Assembly: GCF_030408815.1 (NCBI RefSeq)
Contig: NZ_CP047355.1
Coordinates: 1,240,001-1,304,000, forward strand
Length of the DNA stretch: 64,000 nucleotides
Source: Corynebacterium freiburgense
GTDB taxonomy: Bacteria; Actinomycetota; Actinomycetes; Mycobacteriales; Mycobacteriaceae
Direction: 5' to 3'
In this document: piece after piece, positions 35,385 through 45,015 of the stretch
Layout of the letters: every line of letters begins with the position of its first letter
Numbering within the stretch: the stretch's first letter is position 1
Made by a program: the position numbers and the translations under genes
The notes under the pieces: generated by a model
Seen by the model: only the letters and a program-made list of their open reading frames with translations
Told to the model about the DNA's origin: nothing
The model's database searches: none

Positions 35385-36133
35385 ATAAGTACATGACCGA
35401 ACTGTTAATTGTCTTCTGTACTGTCCTCGCAGGTTCACTACTCCAACGAGTGTCCGGAATGGGCATGGGGCTTGTTTCCGTGCCAATCCTGAGCCTGCTT
35501 ATCGGTCCAGTCGAAGGCGTGCTCGTAGTCAATATACTCGCCTGTATAAACGCTATTATGATTACCGCTACCGTCCGCGAATATGTCGATTGGAAAAAAT
35601 TTTCGCTTATTTCCTCGGTGCTTATTGTGGGTGCAATACCAGCGGCATATCTGGTAAAAAATTTCTCAGCAGCGCTATTGCAGATCAGTGTTGGAGCTCT
35701 CCTGTTAGCCGCATTGGCCATCGTAGTATTTGGCCAAAAGTTCATTCCACCAATGCAAAACAATGGAACCGCAATTATTTCCGGAATCCTCGGCGGATTT
35801 ATGAACACGCTTGCCGGAATTGCGGGACCAGCGGTCACTATTTACGCTGTTGCCTCCCGATGGGACCAACGTGCCTTCGCTGCCACTTTGCAACCAATCT
35901 TTGTAGTTGCGGCGGCCATATCCTTCCTTGTGAAAATCACTATGGGTGCTGGATCGCTAGCAACCACGCAAACCCTTATTTGGCCAGTCAGTATGATTGG
36001 CATGCTTATAGGTATTTGGTTAGGCATTCGATTCGCCGAAAAAATTCCACGCCAAAAAGCCCGAACACTTTCACTCTTAGTAGCAACCGCCGGTGGAGTA
36101 TCGGCACTTCTCCGCGGGATTCTCACACTTTAA
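35381..36133 (+). CDS. TauE/SafE-family permease
   Basis: 250 residues with about eight membrane helices. Glycine-rich repeats typical of the family are at the starts of both halves (LLQRVSGMGMGLVSVPIL and GILGGFMNTLAGIAGPAV). Members export sulfite or organosulfonates; the substrate here is not defined. GTGA overlap with coaD implies translational coupling; ATG 35393 is an alternative start. Confidence 0.88.
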   Translation: MNKYMTELLIVFCTVLAGSLLQRVSGMGMGLVSVPILSLLIGPVEGVLVVNILACINAIMITATVREYVDWKKFSLISSVLIVGAIPAAYLVKNFSAALLQISVGALLLAALAIVVFGQKFIPPMQNNGTAIISGILGGFMNTLAGIAGPAVTIYAVASRWDQRAFAATLQPIFVVAAAISFLVKITMGAGSLATTQTLIWPVSMIGMLIGIWLGIRFAEKIPRQKARTLSLLVATAGGVSALLRGILTL

Positions 36134-36159
36134 TTCTTTGAATACTACATTGCTGTCCG

Positions 36160-36672
36160 CTAGATGATGACCGATACACCATAAGCAATAGCCGCCGGAA
36201 TTATCGGAAGCGCCAGATTAGTGATTAAGACCTTCCATTGTAATAAAATTCTAAAATGAAAACCATAATCTGACCACCCGGCACAATGCTCAGTACCTGA
36301 AACCACTGCCCAGGGTAGTCTCAGTGCGCAAATAACAAGCCAATCCACAATCACCAGGTCATACACAATAAAAACAACGCCAGCTAATAATGCTGCACAA
36401 TATGCTGCACCAAAGCCGCCAGAGCCATTGGAAATAAATTGCCAAGTTGAAAGCGTCATGCCAGCCAGCAGGCTGAGAAGAAATAACCCGCCCCAAAAAA
36501 TCCCTGCTCGCTTTTCTCGGCTTGAAGCCGGGGGCATGCACGCTCTGATATCCGAAGGATAATCGGCCCGGAACGCTTCCTTGCCAAAGCAAATTGCTAA
36601 AAGCAACAGCATCATTGGCACCAGCATGATCCAAGAGGATGTAGTAGCAGTGTGCCACAGAATAGCACCCAT
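36160..36672 (-). CDS. four-helix membrane protein under a probable iron box
   Basis: 170 residues with about four hydrophobic helices (near residues 12-30, 58-76, 88-118 and 148-168) and a conserved-looking stretch EHCAGWSDYGFHFRILLQW. I do not recognise a family. The ATG at 36672 is 6 nt from TAGGAT (36684-36679), predicting a leaderless mRNA, and a DtxR-like box covers both. Iron-repressed expression is therefore inferred, with a possible role in metal or haem metabolism; this is not shown by the protein sequence. Confidence 0.7.
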   Translation of the reverse strand: MGAILWHTATTSSWIMLVPMMLLLLAICFGKEAFRADYPSDIRACMPPASSREKRAGIFWGGLFLLSLLAGMTLSTWQFISNGSGGFGAAYCAALLAGVVFIVYDLVIVDWLVICALRLPWAVVSGTEHCAGWSDYGFHFRILLQWKVLITNLALPIIPAAIAYGVSVII

Positions 36673-36690
36673 AAGGTAATCCTAACTTAC
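36672..36690. promoter_or_regulatory. candidate DtxR/IdeR iron box
   Basis: TAAGGTAATCCTAACTTAC matches 16 of 19 positions of the DtxR consensus TWAGGTWAGSCTWACCTWA. It covers the -10 box TAGGAT of the minus-strand gene and touches its start codon, the classical position for repression. Confidence 0.65.
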
Positions 36691-36793
36691 TGTGGGGCTT
36701 GGGTAAATGGAGCCCTTCGAGATGCAAGGGGGGTGGCGCTTGTGTGGCGTTAAATCTGCCTGAACGTAATATTTAATCCAGTGGTGCTAAATA

Positions 36794-36809
36794 TCAGCCC
36801 TAGGGATGA
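36794..36809. promoter_or_regulatory. dyad shared by two-component system and ABC operon, site 1
   Basis: TCAGCCCTAGGGATGA is a dyad (TCA-N-CCCTAGGG-N-TGA) 35 bp before the histidine kinase start. The same dyad lies upstream of the ABC transporter at 38602. It is probably the binding site of the response regulator encoded here. Confidence 0.7.
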
Positions 36810-36844
36810 GGCTTCTTTTCATTTCCTCACGTTAGGGTATATAC

Positions 36845-37948
36845 GTGCGAATAGTTGCGAAATATTTCGGGTCGTTTGTGCGTTTCGTTGTATTTGTTGC
36901 ATTGGCGTTTGTCTGTTGGACCGACGTGATTCTTGGTAGCCCGATAGCGAAAACGGAGCCAGCGGGTCCGTTGGGGATTTTGCTCGCCTGCATGATTACA
37001 ATCGGGCTTTTCGTGTTTCCTTGGGGGAAAGATCGGGCACTTTTTATTGCGTGCTGTGCGTTGACCTGCTGTATTTTTGTATCTGATATTGGGAAAACAC
37101 TGGTGGTTGTGCCACCAGTGCTGTACGCCGTTTACTTGGCGGCGGCTTTTTCAAAGCGTAGAAATATCTGGCTTGTCTGGGCATTAATTAGCGTGACATT
37201 TGCTGGTTTTTCTGGACATAGTTTTGTTCGAGTAACGAATCTGTATGAAGGATTTATTTTTATTTTCACTTGCTGGCTAGCAATTGGTTTTATGTGGCTT
37301 TTGGGTTTGCATAAGCGAACCCGTGATGAGGATATTCTTGCCATAAAGGAACGTGCTGAGCTTGCAGCAGTTTTAGAGCGAACGCATATTGCGAGAGAAC
37401 TACACGATATTGTTGGTCATAATTTAACTTCGGTGATTGCCCTGGCCGATGGTGCAAGATTTGCTGCTAGAAAAAATCCAGAAATTGCGGTGGAAACTTT
37501 GGAGACTATTTCAGAATCGTCTCGCGAGGCTTTACGGCAAGTTCGTGGTTTAGTTACCTTATTGCGTGACGACGCCCGGCCCCGTCTCGCCCCCTCAACT
37601 GCGGGCATTCCAGCGCTTATTGATGATGCTCGTGCGAGTGGCTTTCAGCTGCACGTTACTGGTGAAATTCCAAAAGACGTTTCCCCGGCAGCTGGTTTTG
37701 TCATATTTAGAGCAGTACAAGAATTGCTTACAAATATGCTGCGGCACTCCGCTCATCCGAGTGGATCTCTGATATTCGAGTCGAATTCACAGGCTGTAAA
37801 GATTCTGGCAGAAAACGATACTGCAAAGGAAGCGACCGAGGGTGCTGGACTTCGCGGGTTGCAGGAGCGTGTCCGCGCCGTCGATGGTTCAATTCGTATT
37901 TCTCAAAGTCAAGGAAGATTTATTGTGCAGGTGGTGATTCCGCGATGA
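36845..37948 (+). CDS. sensor histidine kinase (NarL/LiaS-like, HisKA_3)
   Basis: 367 residues. About five to six N-terminal membrane helices (residues 10-155) without a large outside domain, so it probably senses within the membrane or through a partner. HisKA_3 dimerisation with phospho-acceptor H187 in IARELHDIVGHNL; ATPase domain with N-box QELLTNMLRHS and G-box GAGLRGLQERV. GTG 36845 is 6 nt from TAGGGT (36833-36838), so it is probably leaderless. ATGA overlap with the regulator. The adjoining transporter suggests sensing of a cell-wall-active peptide. Confidence 0.93.
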   Translation: MRIVAKYFGSFVRFVVFVALAFVCWTDVILGSPIAKTEPAGPLGILLACMITIGLFVFPWGKDRALFIACCALTCCIFVSDIGKTLVVVPPVLYAVYLAAAFSKRRNIWLVWALISVTFAGFSGHSFVRVTNLYEGFIFIFTCWLAIGFMWLLGLHKRTRDEDILAIKERAELAAVLERTHIARELHDIVGHNLTSVIALADGARFAARKNPEIAVETLETISESSREALRQVRGLVTLLRDDARPRLAPSTAGIPALIDDARASGFQLHVTGEIPKDVSPAAGFVIFRAVQELLTNMLRHSAHPSGSLIFESNSQAVKILAENDTAKEATEGAGLRGLQERVRAVDGSIRISQSQGRFIVQVVIPR

Positions 37949-38595
37949 TTCGCGTGGGGCTTGTTGATGATCAACCTTTAGTGCGTTCTGGTTTCGCTAT
38001 GCTGGTGAATTCTCAAGATGATCTTGAAGTGCTTTGGCAAGCTGGTGACGGTTCAGAAGTTGCAGGGCAACCACCAGTTGATGTCGTGCTAATGGACGTG
38101 CAAATGCCCAATATGGACGGAATTACCGCTGCGGCCGAACTGCTTCGACGTGATCAGCATGTAAAGGTTATTATGCTGACGACCTTTGATGACCGGGAAT
38201 ATGTTACTGAGGCACTGGCGGCGGGAGCCAGCGGGTTTTTGCTCAAGGATGCCGAGCCAGAGGAGTTGCTCAAAGCAATAAGAGTTGTTGCAGCTGGCGA
38301 CGCCGTGTTGGCGCCGCGTGTTACCGCAAAGTTGCTCACCGATTTTGTTCCAAGGCCAAAACAAGCGTCATTTGAATCAGCATTATTAACGCCTCGGGAA
38401 GTTGAAGTATTGCGACTTATTGCCCTTGGGTATAGCAATACCGAAATAGCCGAATTACATGTAGTCAGTCTGGCGACTGTAAAGACCCATGTTCGGCATA
38501 TTCTTATGAAACTTGAAGCGCGAGATCGTGTGCACGCTGTGCTATTCGCATACCGAACTGGTCTTGTGAGCCGTGAGGATTTGCTCTCTCAGTAG
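37945..38595 (+). CDS. response regulator, NarL/LuxR family
   Basis: 216 residues. Receiver domain with acceptor D51 in VVLMDVQMPNMDG, D8/D9 in GLVDDQ, and K in FLLKDAEP; C-terminal LuxR helix-turn-helix LTPREVEVLRLIALGYSNTEI with VSLATVKTHVRHILMKL. It should control its own operon and the ABC transporter through the shared dyad. Confidence 0.95.
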   Translation: MIRVGLVDDQPLVRSGFAMLVNSQDDLEVLWQAGDGSEVAGQPPVDVVLMDVQMPNMDGITAAAELLRRDQHVKVIMLTTFDDREYVTEALAAGASGFLLKDAEPEELLKAIRVVAAGDAVLAPRVTAKLLTDFVPRPKQASFESALLTPREVEVLRLIALGYSNTEIAELHVVSLATVKTHVRHILMKLEARDRVHAVLFAYRTGLVSREDLLSQ

Positions 38596-38601
38596 TAGCT
38601 C

Positions 38602-38656
38602 TCAGCCCTAGGGTTGATGCCTAAAAATCAGCTTGTAGATTGACGAATAATCGTCA
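38602..38656. promoter_or_regulatory. ABC-operon control region: shared dyad and second palindrome
   Basis: TCAGCCCTAGGGTTGA at 38602-38617 is the second copy of the dyad at 36794. A further perfect inverted repeat TGACGA-ATAA-TCGTCA lies at 38641-38656, 22 bp before the transporter start. The likely regulator is the LuxR-type response regulator. Confidence 0.7.
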
Positions 38657-38678
38657 TTGAACAGCAATGATATAAACC

Positions 38679-39584
38679 ATGACACAACTCGCTATAGAAA
38701 CTCGTGGTTTAACCAAACGGTTTAATAAGACGCCAGCCGTGGACGCCGTTGACCTTAAAATCCCTGAAGGCAAAATCTTTGGTTTTATCGGCCCGAATGG
38801 TTCCGGAAAATCCACCACTATGAAAATGCTATTGGGTTTATCCCGACCTGATGCTGGCGAAGCTTTTGTTCTTGGAGAAAAGATTACTGAAAGGCCGAGC
38901 AAGCGTCTAATTCACTCGGTTGGTTCAATGATTGAGACCCCTTCCGGATATGGACACTTGACAGGGGCCGAAAATATGAAAATAATGCAGCGGGCTCTGG
39001 GCCTTCCAAGTGAGAACATTCATCGTGCATTGGAGACAGTTCATTTAACTAAACACCAAAATAAATTGGTAAAACAATATTCGCTCGGTATGAAGCAGCG
39101 TCTTGGAATTGCTATGGCGCTCGCCCGAAATCCGAAACTACTTATTCTGGATGAACCAACAAATGGTCTTGATCCAGCCGGCATCGATGAAATCCGAAGC
39201 CTACTGCTGAAACTTGCACACCAGGGTGTCACTATTTTTGTTTCGAGCCATTTACTCGATGAACTAGACAAAATGGTTGACCTTCTCGGCATTATTATGC
39301 GAGGGAAGCTCATTTTTCAAGGTACTCGGCAAGAACTCATGGGGCGCAGTATTCCTGATTTACTCCTGCGCGTTTCAGCACCGGAAACTGTGCTCGCTAT
39401 GGTTCCGGAAGCTCAACAGCTACCCAACGGAACAATTCGAGTTCCAAATGTGGCTGAATCTGCGGCACCTGTCTTAAATGCTCGTCTCGTATCCCGAAAC
39501 ATTGATGTTTTTGAATTTGCACGAGCCCATCAAACCCTCGAAGACGTATTCCTGGACCTTACTGAAGAGGGAGGCTTGAAATGA
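38679..39584 (+). CDS. ABC transporter ATPase, lantibiotic-immunity (BcrA/MutF) type
   Basis: 301 residues. Walker A GPNGSGKST, signature YSLGMKQRLG, Walker B LLILDEPTNGLDP, H-switch SSHLLDEL, and a C-terminal extension typical of BcrA/NukF-like proteins. With the two permeases that follow it forms a peptide-antibiotic detoxification pump. Its stop overlaps the first permease (ATGA). Confidence 0.93.
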   Translation: MTQLAIETRGLTKRFNKTPAVDAVDLKIPEGKIFGFIGPNGSGKSTTMKMLLGLSRPDAGEAFVLGEKITERPSKRLIHSVGSMIETPSGYGHLTGAENMKIMQRALGLPSENIHRALETVHLTKHQNKLVKQYSLGMKQRLGIAMALARNPKLLILDEPTNGLDPAGIDEIRSLLLKLAHQGVTIFVSSHLLDELDKMVDLLGIIMRGKLIFQGTRQELMGRSIPDLLLRVSAPETVLAMVPEAQQLPNGTIRVPNVAESAAPVLNARLVSRNIDVFEFARAHQTLEDVFLDLTEEGGLK

Positions 39585-40318
39585 CGCTTACAAATGTTCA
39601 ACTCGAATGGCTCAAAATGCGTCGAATGTGGCTGTTCCTTTCGGGTCTTTTCCCGGCTTCAGCTGGTGTAATTCTGGTAGTTCCATCTCTTTTTAGAGAA
39701 GGCAATGGAAATTGGCCGGGTTTTATATTGCAAATTTCATTTGCTTTAGCGCTGACACTACCGATCATGATTTCTGTTTTGGCGAGCCGTCAAACTGATA
39801 TCGAACATACTTCAAGCGGATGGATTTTTGCGGCAACCTCAGGAATCAGTCCAGGATCATTGTGTCGAGCAAAGTTTCTTGCTTTGGCACCAATTGTTGC
39901 AGGGATAACTTTCATGACCGTTGGTGGACTATTTCTGCTTGGTTTCATAAGTGAACTTGGTGCAGTCACCGGATTGCAGCATTGGGCTGGGTATGTCATT
40001 GCGCTTATTGCCGTAAATCTTTGGTTTTGCGCATTCCATATTGTGCTGGCGGCCTGGACTGATAACCAAATTCTAGGCATGGGAATTGGTGTGCTCGGGG
40101 CGTTTATTTCTGGTTTTAGTTTATTTCTCCCGCAGAACTCCATCGCCGTAAAGTTCATTCCATGGAGCTACTACGCACAAATTATCCCAGCAACATTTAC
40201 AGAAACAGCTGAAGCGGTCTATATTCCTGTTCCCTGGATACCAATTTGCATATTTATCGTGGTTGGGATTATCGCATTCGCTGGGATTACACGACTTATG
40301 GATGTAAAGGAATGGTAA
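39581..40318 (+). CDS. ABC permease, lantibiotic-immunity type (MutE/EpiE-like)
   Basis: 245 residues, six membrane helices. The N-terminal LTNVQLEWLKMRRMWLF and the polar loop SRQTDIEHTSSGWIFAATSGIS are typical of EpiE/MutE-like permeases. One-base overlap with the second permease (TAATG). It probably expels membrane-inserted peptides. Confidence 0.88.
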   Translation: MTLTNVQLEWLKMRRMWLFLSGLFPASAGVILVVPSLFREGNGNWPGFILQISFALALTLPIMISVLASRQTDIEHTSSGWIFAATSGISPGSLCRAKFLALAPIVAGITFMTVGGLFLLGFISELGAVTGLQHWAGYVIALIAVNLWFCAFHIVLAAWTDNQILGMGIGVLGAFISGFSLFLPQNSIAVKFIPWSYYAQIIPATFTETAEAVYIPVPWIPICIFIVVGIIAFAGITRLMDVKEW

Positions 40319-41070
40319 TGTTTTACGCTGAATTGTTAAAACTTAAGCGGGCGCAGCTCTGGGTTGTTACGTGCATTCTACCCCTGCTTTCAGTGGTTAT
40401 TGGTACTGGAAATACCACAGCAAATAGTGCGTTAATCTCTCAAACCTGGGAAGGCTTGGAAAGTCAAATAACCATATTTTATGGTTTATTCTTTTGCTCA
40501 GTTGGGGTGGCGGTATTGGTTGCTGCAGGTTGGAGGATGGAGCACCAAGGCAATAACTGGAGCCAAGTCCATACAATGACCTCGAACTATTTTAACTTTA
40601 TGGTCGCAAAAATTCTGGTTCTTTGCCTGCCAATTTTTGCTATGAATTTCGTGCTACTACTAGGCACGGCAATCGCAGGAAAACTAATGCTCCATCTTGC
40701 TGGTTTTCCGTCAATGGGGTTTATTCTTGCGATGGTACTTGCAACCGTTGCGGCGGCCCCTCTGGTGGCTTTGCAATCTATTTTCTCGATGTGGTTACGG
40801 TCGTTCGCCGCGCCTGTGGGAATTGCATTATTTGGAACGATCTTCGCATATTCGGCCATGCAAAAATCTTTGCTAATTACTTTGGTGGTGCCATATTCAC
40901 TCTTGTCTCATTCGGTTCTGATGGGGTCTCTTGCGGTCTCGGATAGTACGCCAGTGAATGCACAAAACATCGCCCAGACGTTTGGAGTTGCGATAGTTGT
41001 TACGATCCTGCTGGCATTGATTGGATCGTTTGCACTGCGCTGGCGTAAGACGCTAAAGCAGGCTGGATAA
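40318..41070 (+). CDS. ABC permease, lantibiotic-immunity type (MutG/EpiG-like)
   Basis: 250 residues, six membrane helices. [16 protein letters not shown] at the N-terminus and the [16 protein letters not shown] loop match EpiG/MutG-like partners. The start is ATG 40318, overlapping the previous stop, with AAGGAA before it. The 3' end overlaps the convergent amino-acid ATPase gene by 18 bp. Confidence 0.88.
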   Translation: MFYAELLKLKRAQLWVVTCILPLLSVVIGTGNTTANSALISQTWEGLESQITIFYGLFFCSVGVAVLVAAGWRMEHQGNNWSQVHTMTSNYFNFMVAKILVLCLPIFAMNFVLLLGTAIAGKLMLHLAGFPSMGFILAMVLATVAAAPLVALQSIFSMWLRSFAAPVGIALFGTIFAYSAMQKSLLITLVVPYSLLSHSVLMGSLAVSDSTPVNAQNIAQTFGVAIVVTILLALIGSFALRWRKTLKQAG

Positions 41071-41817
41071 AAAGGCTTGGGTACGTTCATGTTGTGGGTT
41101 ATCAATCACCTGGGCGGGCGTACCCGCTTCGACGACTGCACCACCATCCATAAACACCACTTGGTCGCTTACTTCACGAGCGAAGCCCATCTCGTGGGTA
41201 ACAACCAACATAGTCATACCACCTTTGGCCAAGCCCTTCATAACATTGAGGACTTCACCAACCAGCTCGGGGTCGAGGGCGGATGTTGGTTCATCAAACA
41301 ACATAAGTTTGGGATCCATTGCAACTGCTCGTGCAATGGCAACACGCTGCTGCTGGCCTCCTGAAAGTTGCAGTGGATAGGCGTCAGCTTTATGCGCAAG
41401 GCCAACGGTTTCCAATAGTTCCATTGCTCGTTGTTGTGTCTGAGCTACCGGTTGTTTTTTTACGTGAACCGGGGCTTCAATAATATTTTCTAAAACTGTA
41501 CGATGTGGAAATAAGTTGAACTGCTGGAAAACCATGCCAATGTCGGCACGTTGGCGCGCGGCATCGCGTTCGGAAATTTCATAGAGCGTGCCATTGCGTT
41601 CTTTATATCCAATAAGTTCGCCATCAACATAAAGGCGTCCGGCGGAGATTTTTTCCAAGTGGTTTACACACCGCAAAAACGTGGATTTTCCAGATCCTGA
41701 TGGGCCAATAAGACACGTGACAGTTCCTTTTGGTACCTCAAGGTCAATGCCTTTAAGAACTTCGAGTTGGCCAAAGCTTTTGCAAACTTGTTGGGCTTCG
41801 ATCATTAGTGTTGACAT
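41053..41817 (-). CDS. polar amino-acid ABC transporter ATPase
   Basis: 254 residues. Walker [10 protein letters not shown], signature [14 protein letters not shown], Walker [14 protein letters not shown], and [21 protein letters not shown], all characteristic of GlnQ/GluA-type ATPases. Third gene of a three-gene importer operon (binding lipoprotein, permease, ATPase). Confidence 0.95.
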   Translation of the reverse strand: MSTLMIEAQQVCKSFGQLEVLKGIDLEVPKGTVTCLIGPSGSGKSTFLRCVNHLEKISAGRLYVDGELIGYKERNGTLYEISERDAARQRADIGMVFQQFNLFPHRTVLENIIEAPVHVKKQPVAQTQQRAMELLETVGLAHKADAYPLQLSGGQQQRVAIARAVAMDPKLMLFDEPTSALDPELVGEVLNVMKGLAKGGMTMLVVTHEMGFAREVSDQVVFMDGGAVVEAGTPAQVIDNPQHERTQAFLSSLL

Positions 41818-41821
41818 GGTG

Positions 41822-42736
41822 TTAGGAATCCTCAGAAATGGTCACATTGGCTGGGGGTTTGGCTTCTGCGTCGGCGAGTGCCGCCAATTGTCGGGCAGTG
41901 AGGTGCCGGGAAGCGCCGCGGGAGAAGTACTTTTCCAAATAGAACTGGCCAACCATCAAAATGGAAGTAATGACCAAATACCAAGTTGCAGCGACCAATA
42001 GCATTGGCACGGGTTCGAACAAACTATTGGCGATATCCATGGAACGTCCGTAGAGCTCTAAAGAATACGGCACGGCCACCACCAAGGATGTGGTTTTCAA
42101 CATAGAGATCAGTTCATTGCCAGTTGGTGGAATAATAATGCGCATTGCTTGAGGCAATACCGTGCGGCGCATCGTTTGCCACCAGCTCATGCCTAAGGCT
42201 TTCGACGCCTCGGTCTGCCCTTCAGGGATTGCTTGGATTCCAGCACGCACGATTTCGGCCATATAGGCGGATTCATTAAGACCTAAACCAAGAACGGCGA
42301 GGAAAAACGCATTCTTGAGAATTCCCTGGAGATCTATTTCGGTGAATCCGACATTAATGCTCTGATAGATTGAACCAGCCAAACCCCAAAATACTAGTTG
42401 CACATACACTGGCGTGCCGCGGAATACCCAAAGATATGCCCAGCTCACCGCACGCATTACTGGATTAGGAGACATCCGGAGTACAGCAAGGATAGCGCCA
42501 AGGGTGACACCAATCAGCATTGCTAGAACGGTGAGTGCAAGCGTGTGGAGCGCTGCATTTGCTACTCGAGTATCGAACAAATAGGCGCGATACGTTGACC
42601 AGCCGTATGCTTCATTATTGCTGGCCGAAATAATAAACCAAATGGCCAAAAGCAAGAGAATAGTGGCAGTAATCCAACGTCCCGGATGGGGCAGGGACTT
42701 CGCCTCGATCGGCTTTGGTATGTTTGGCGAGGTCAT
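41822..42736 (-). CDS. polar amino-acid ABC transporter permease
   Basis: 304 residues, with HisM/GlnP-type helices and the EAA loop [34 protein letters not shown] is a family signature. The gene overlaps the binding-protein gene by 4 bp. A single permease gene suggests a homodimeric channel. Confidence 0.95.
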   Translation of the reverse strand: MTSPNIPKPIEAKSLPHPGRWITATILLLLAIWFIISASNNEAYGWSTYRAYLFDTRVANAALHTLALTVLAMLIGVTLGAILAVLRMSPNPVMRAVSWAYLWVFRGTPVYVQLVFWGLAGSIYQSINVGFTEIDLQGILKNAFFLAVLGLGLNESAYMAEIVRAGIQAIPEGQTEASKALGMSWWQTMRRTVLPQAMRIIIPPTGNELISMLKTTSLVVAVPYSLELYGRSMDIANSLFEPVPMLLVAATWYLVITSILMVGQFYLEKYFSRGASRHLTARQLAALADAEAKPPANVTISEDS

Positions 42737-43659
42737 GAATTTTCCTTTCCTACGATGGATTCGCCGTTAATCATGGCGGATTCAACGAGGCCATCTTCCA
42801 AACCCCATTGCTTCATAATTCGTGCGTATTCACCAGTTTCGATTAAATGTTGCAAAGCGGCTGCGAGCGCTGGCCCCAGCCCAGAGTTCTTTTTTACGGG
42901 CCAGCCGTAGTACGCGGCGTCGAAAATCTCTCCAATAAGTTCGATGCGACCGTCGGAGCGTTCGACAGCCCATGCGGTAACGGGGGAGTCCGCTGAAAAC
43001 GCATCAGCGCGGCCCAAAATAGCTGCCGTGGCAGCCGCGTCAGAAGCGTCGTAGGCAAGTTTTTCTATGGGCTCTTTGCCGGCGGCGACACATTCTTCGC
43101 TACGGCCAGCAACATCGTCTGTATCTGAAACTGTGGTGCGCTGAACGGCAACTGTCAACCCGCACGCATTGTTTGGATCAACAGAATTACCAGGTTGCGA
43201 CGCCCACTGAATGCCAGCGTTCAAATAATCAACGAAGTCGTAGTTTTTGCGCCGTTCTTCATTGTCGGTAAAACCACTCGCACCAAAATCAACGGTGCCA
43301 GCGGAAACCGCGGGAAGAATCAAACTAAAATCTTGATCCTTTACCTCAAGCTCCAGGCCCATTACCGAGGCAACAGCCCGCGCCAAATCAATATCAAAAC
43401 CAATGATGTTGCCTTGCGAGTCCTTAAACTCGGCAGGAGCAAACGGCGGATTTGTGCCAATCACGATCTTGCCCCGATCGGCAATCTCCTTTGGCACCAT
43501 CGCTTGAATCTCCGGAACAGCGGCAGGCCGAATATCCTGCCAACCATCAGGTAAACCACCTTCAACATTGGTCACACAACCACTTACAAGCGTGGTGATC
43601 GCAACCATGACAGCAACCAGCCATGGAGCTCGATAACGTGAACGCAAAGTCATGCGCAT
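42733..43659 (-). CDS. amino-acid ABC transporter substrate-binding lipoprotein
   Basis: 308 residues. Lipoprotein signal with lipobox LVSGC. Periplasmic-binding-protein type 2 fold: GKIVIGTNPPFAPAEFKD, GFDIDLARAVASVMGLELEVKDQDF and DFGASGFTDNEERRKNYDFVDY. Likely binds a polar amino acid; which one cannot be read from the sequence. First gene of the importer operon. Confidence 0.93.
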   Translation of the reverse strand: MRMTLRSRYRAPWLVAVMVAITTLVSGCVTNVEGGLPDGWQDIRPAAVPEIQAMVPKEIADRGKIVIGTNPPFAPAEFKDSQGNIIGFDIDLARAVASVMGLELEVKDQDFSLILPAVSAGTVDFGASGFTDNEERRKNYDFVDYLNAGIQWASQPGNSVDPNNACGLTVAVQRTTVSDTDDVAGRSEECVAAGKEPIEKLAYDASDAAATAAILGRADAFSADSPVTAWAVERSDGRIELIGEIFDAAYYGWPVKKNSGLGPALAAALQHLIETGEYARIMKQWGLEDGLVESAMINGESIVGKENS

Positions 43660-43732
43660 AAATGTAACATATGCATGCTTTGCAATCCAGAAACGGAAGG
43701 GAAAATAAATCTATCCAGGGACTATTAGAGAA

Positions 43733-44656
43733 TTATGCAGGTTTCGGTGCATATTTTTCAGCAATGATTGTTGCGGCAACAATAACGGCACCAAGCGCTA
43801 TAAAACCAAAAATCTTCACCATATTATCGCCAGGAGCCAAAAGCTCAGAGCTGGCAGATTGCCAAGGCCAAAGCGCCCGCAATGAACCAAGCATTAACCC
43901 AGCCATAGTAAACAATGTAATTGTCCGGTGGTTCACCATTAGATAATCAAGTAACTTAATAAACAGCACCAAACCTGTAGCTGCGCCAAGACCAAACACT
44001 AGAATCACAGAAATATCGCGATCTTTAATTGCGCCGATCACTGGACCGTACAATCCAACAGCCAATAAGAAAAAGGAACCGGATACTCCGGGGAGCACCA
44101 ATGCACAAATGGCGACAGCGGCAGCGCAAAAGATAATCAACATTGACGGGTCATTACGCTCCGCAGACGTAAAACCAGTACCCCAAAACGTTAACGCCGC
44201 AGCACCAATAAACATTGGCACCGCAATAACTAGCTTCTTCCGTAAATCAACCTTATCTACCATGCTGATTGGAACCACGATAGAAACCGCAACCATACCA
44301 AGAAACAAACCGCGGGAAACCTCGGGATGATTTTCAACAAAATCATGCATAACCCCCGCCATACCCAACACAGTGGCAGCCATGCCTATACCAACTGGAA
44401 TCAAAAGCCACCAGTCAATAGCCTTTAACTTCCCATTGACGGAAGCGCGATCAATAACAATCGACTTAGCAACATCAAGCAGCTGATTACCAGCATGTAA
44501 GGCACGCTCATAAATACCAACAACCAGGGAAATGGTGCCACCGGAAACGCCAGGAACTAATTCAGCTAATGCAATCAGCCCACCGCGAATAATATTCACC
44601 AGCACTTCGATGGGGTTACCCGTAGAACGGGTCACAACAGGGGAGTGTTCGCTCAC
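43733..44656 (-). CDS. DUF368 (PopT-type) polyprenyl-phosphate translocase
   Basis: 307 residues, about eight to nine membrane helices. The paired signatures ELVPGVSGGTISLVVGIY and LVLPGVSGSFFLLAVGLYG define DUF368. PopT proteins recycle undecaprenyl phosphate to the inner leaflet for peptidoglycan and arabinogalactan synthesis. In this window it sits among envelope-related genes (peptide pump, lipoproteins). Length is usual. Confidence 0.9.
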   Translation of the reverse strand: MSEHSPVVTRSTGNPIEVLVNIIRGGLIALAELVPGVSGGTISLVVGIYERALHAGNQLLDVAKSIVIDRASVNGKLKAIDWWLLIPVGIGMAATVLGMAGVMHDFVENHPEVSRGLFLGMVAVSIVVPISMVDKVDLRKKLVIAVPMFIGAAALTFWGTGFTSAERNDPSMLIIFCAAAVAICALVLPGVSGSFFLLAVGLYGPVIGAIKDRDISVILVFGLGAATGLVLFIKLLDYLMVNHRTITLFTMAGLMLGSLRALWPWQSASSELLAPGDNMVKIFGFIALGAVIVAATIIAEKYAPKPA

Positions 44657-44814
44657 GAAGAATCCTTTAAATGTTGAGTAAGTAAGAAACGAAAATTCAC
44701 TTTACGCGGAAACCCCACCATACATCGAGGCTGCGGCCAAGCACGTGAGCAGAAACACGAATATCCCAAGAGGTGGTGTAACCCCCGAACCAGAATCTCC
44801 CCAAAAAAGTCAGA

Positions 44815-45015
44815 CTATTTCCTAGTGAAATGGTGAGAACGTGTCCGCGCCAAAATTATTAAACCATAGGTAATAACCCCGAAAGGTATTGCATACGCCA
44901 ATGTAAAGCCGCCACTCAACACACCAAGTTGAATGAGCAATAACCCCAAAACCAATAACACAACGATCCGAACGTCCAATTGGTCCTTTGAACAATCCTC
45001 AGGATGTTTCAGCAT
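44815..45015 (-). CDS. small two-helix membrane protein
   Basis: 66 residues (MLKHPEDCSKDQ) with two hydrophobic segments (VRIVVLLVLGLLLIQLGVL and LAYAIPFGVITYGLIIL). Start ATG 45015 follows GAGGAGGG, a strong site; a longer upstream frame is not supported. No family recognised. Confidence 0.65.
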   Translation of the reverse strand: MLKHPEDCSKDQLDVRIVVLLVLGLLLIQLGVLSGGFTLAYAIPFGVITYGLIILARTRSHHFTRK

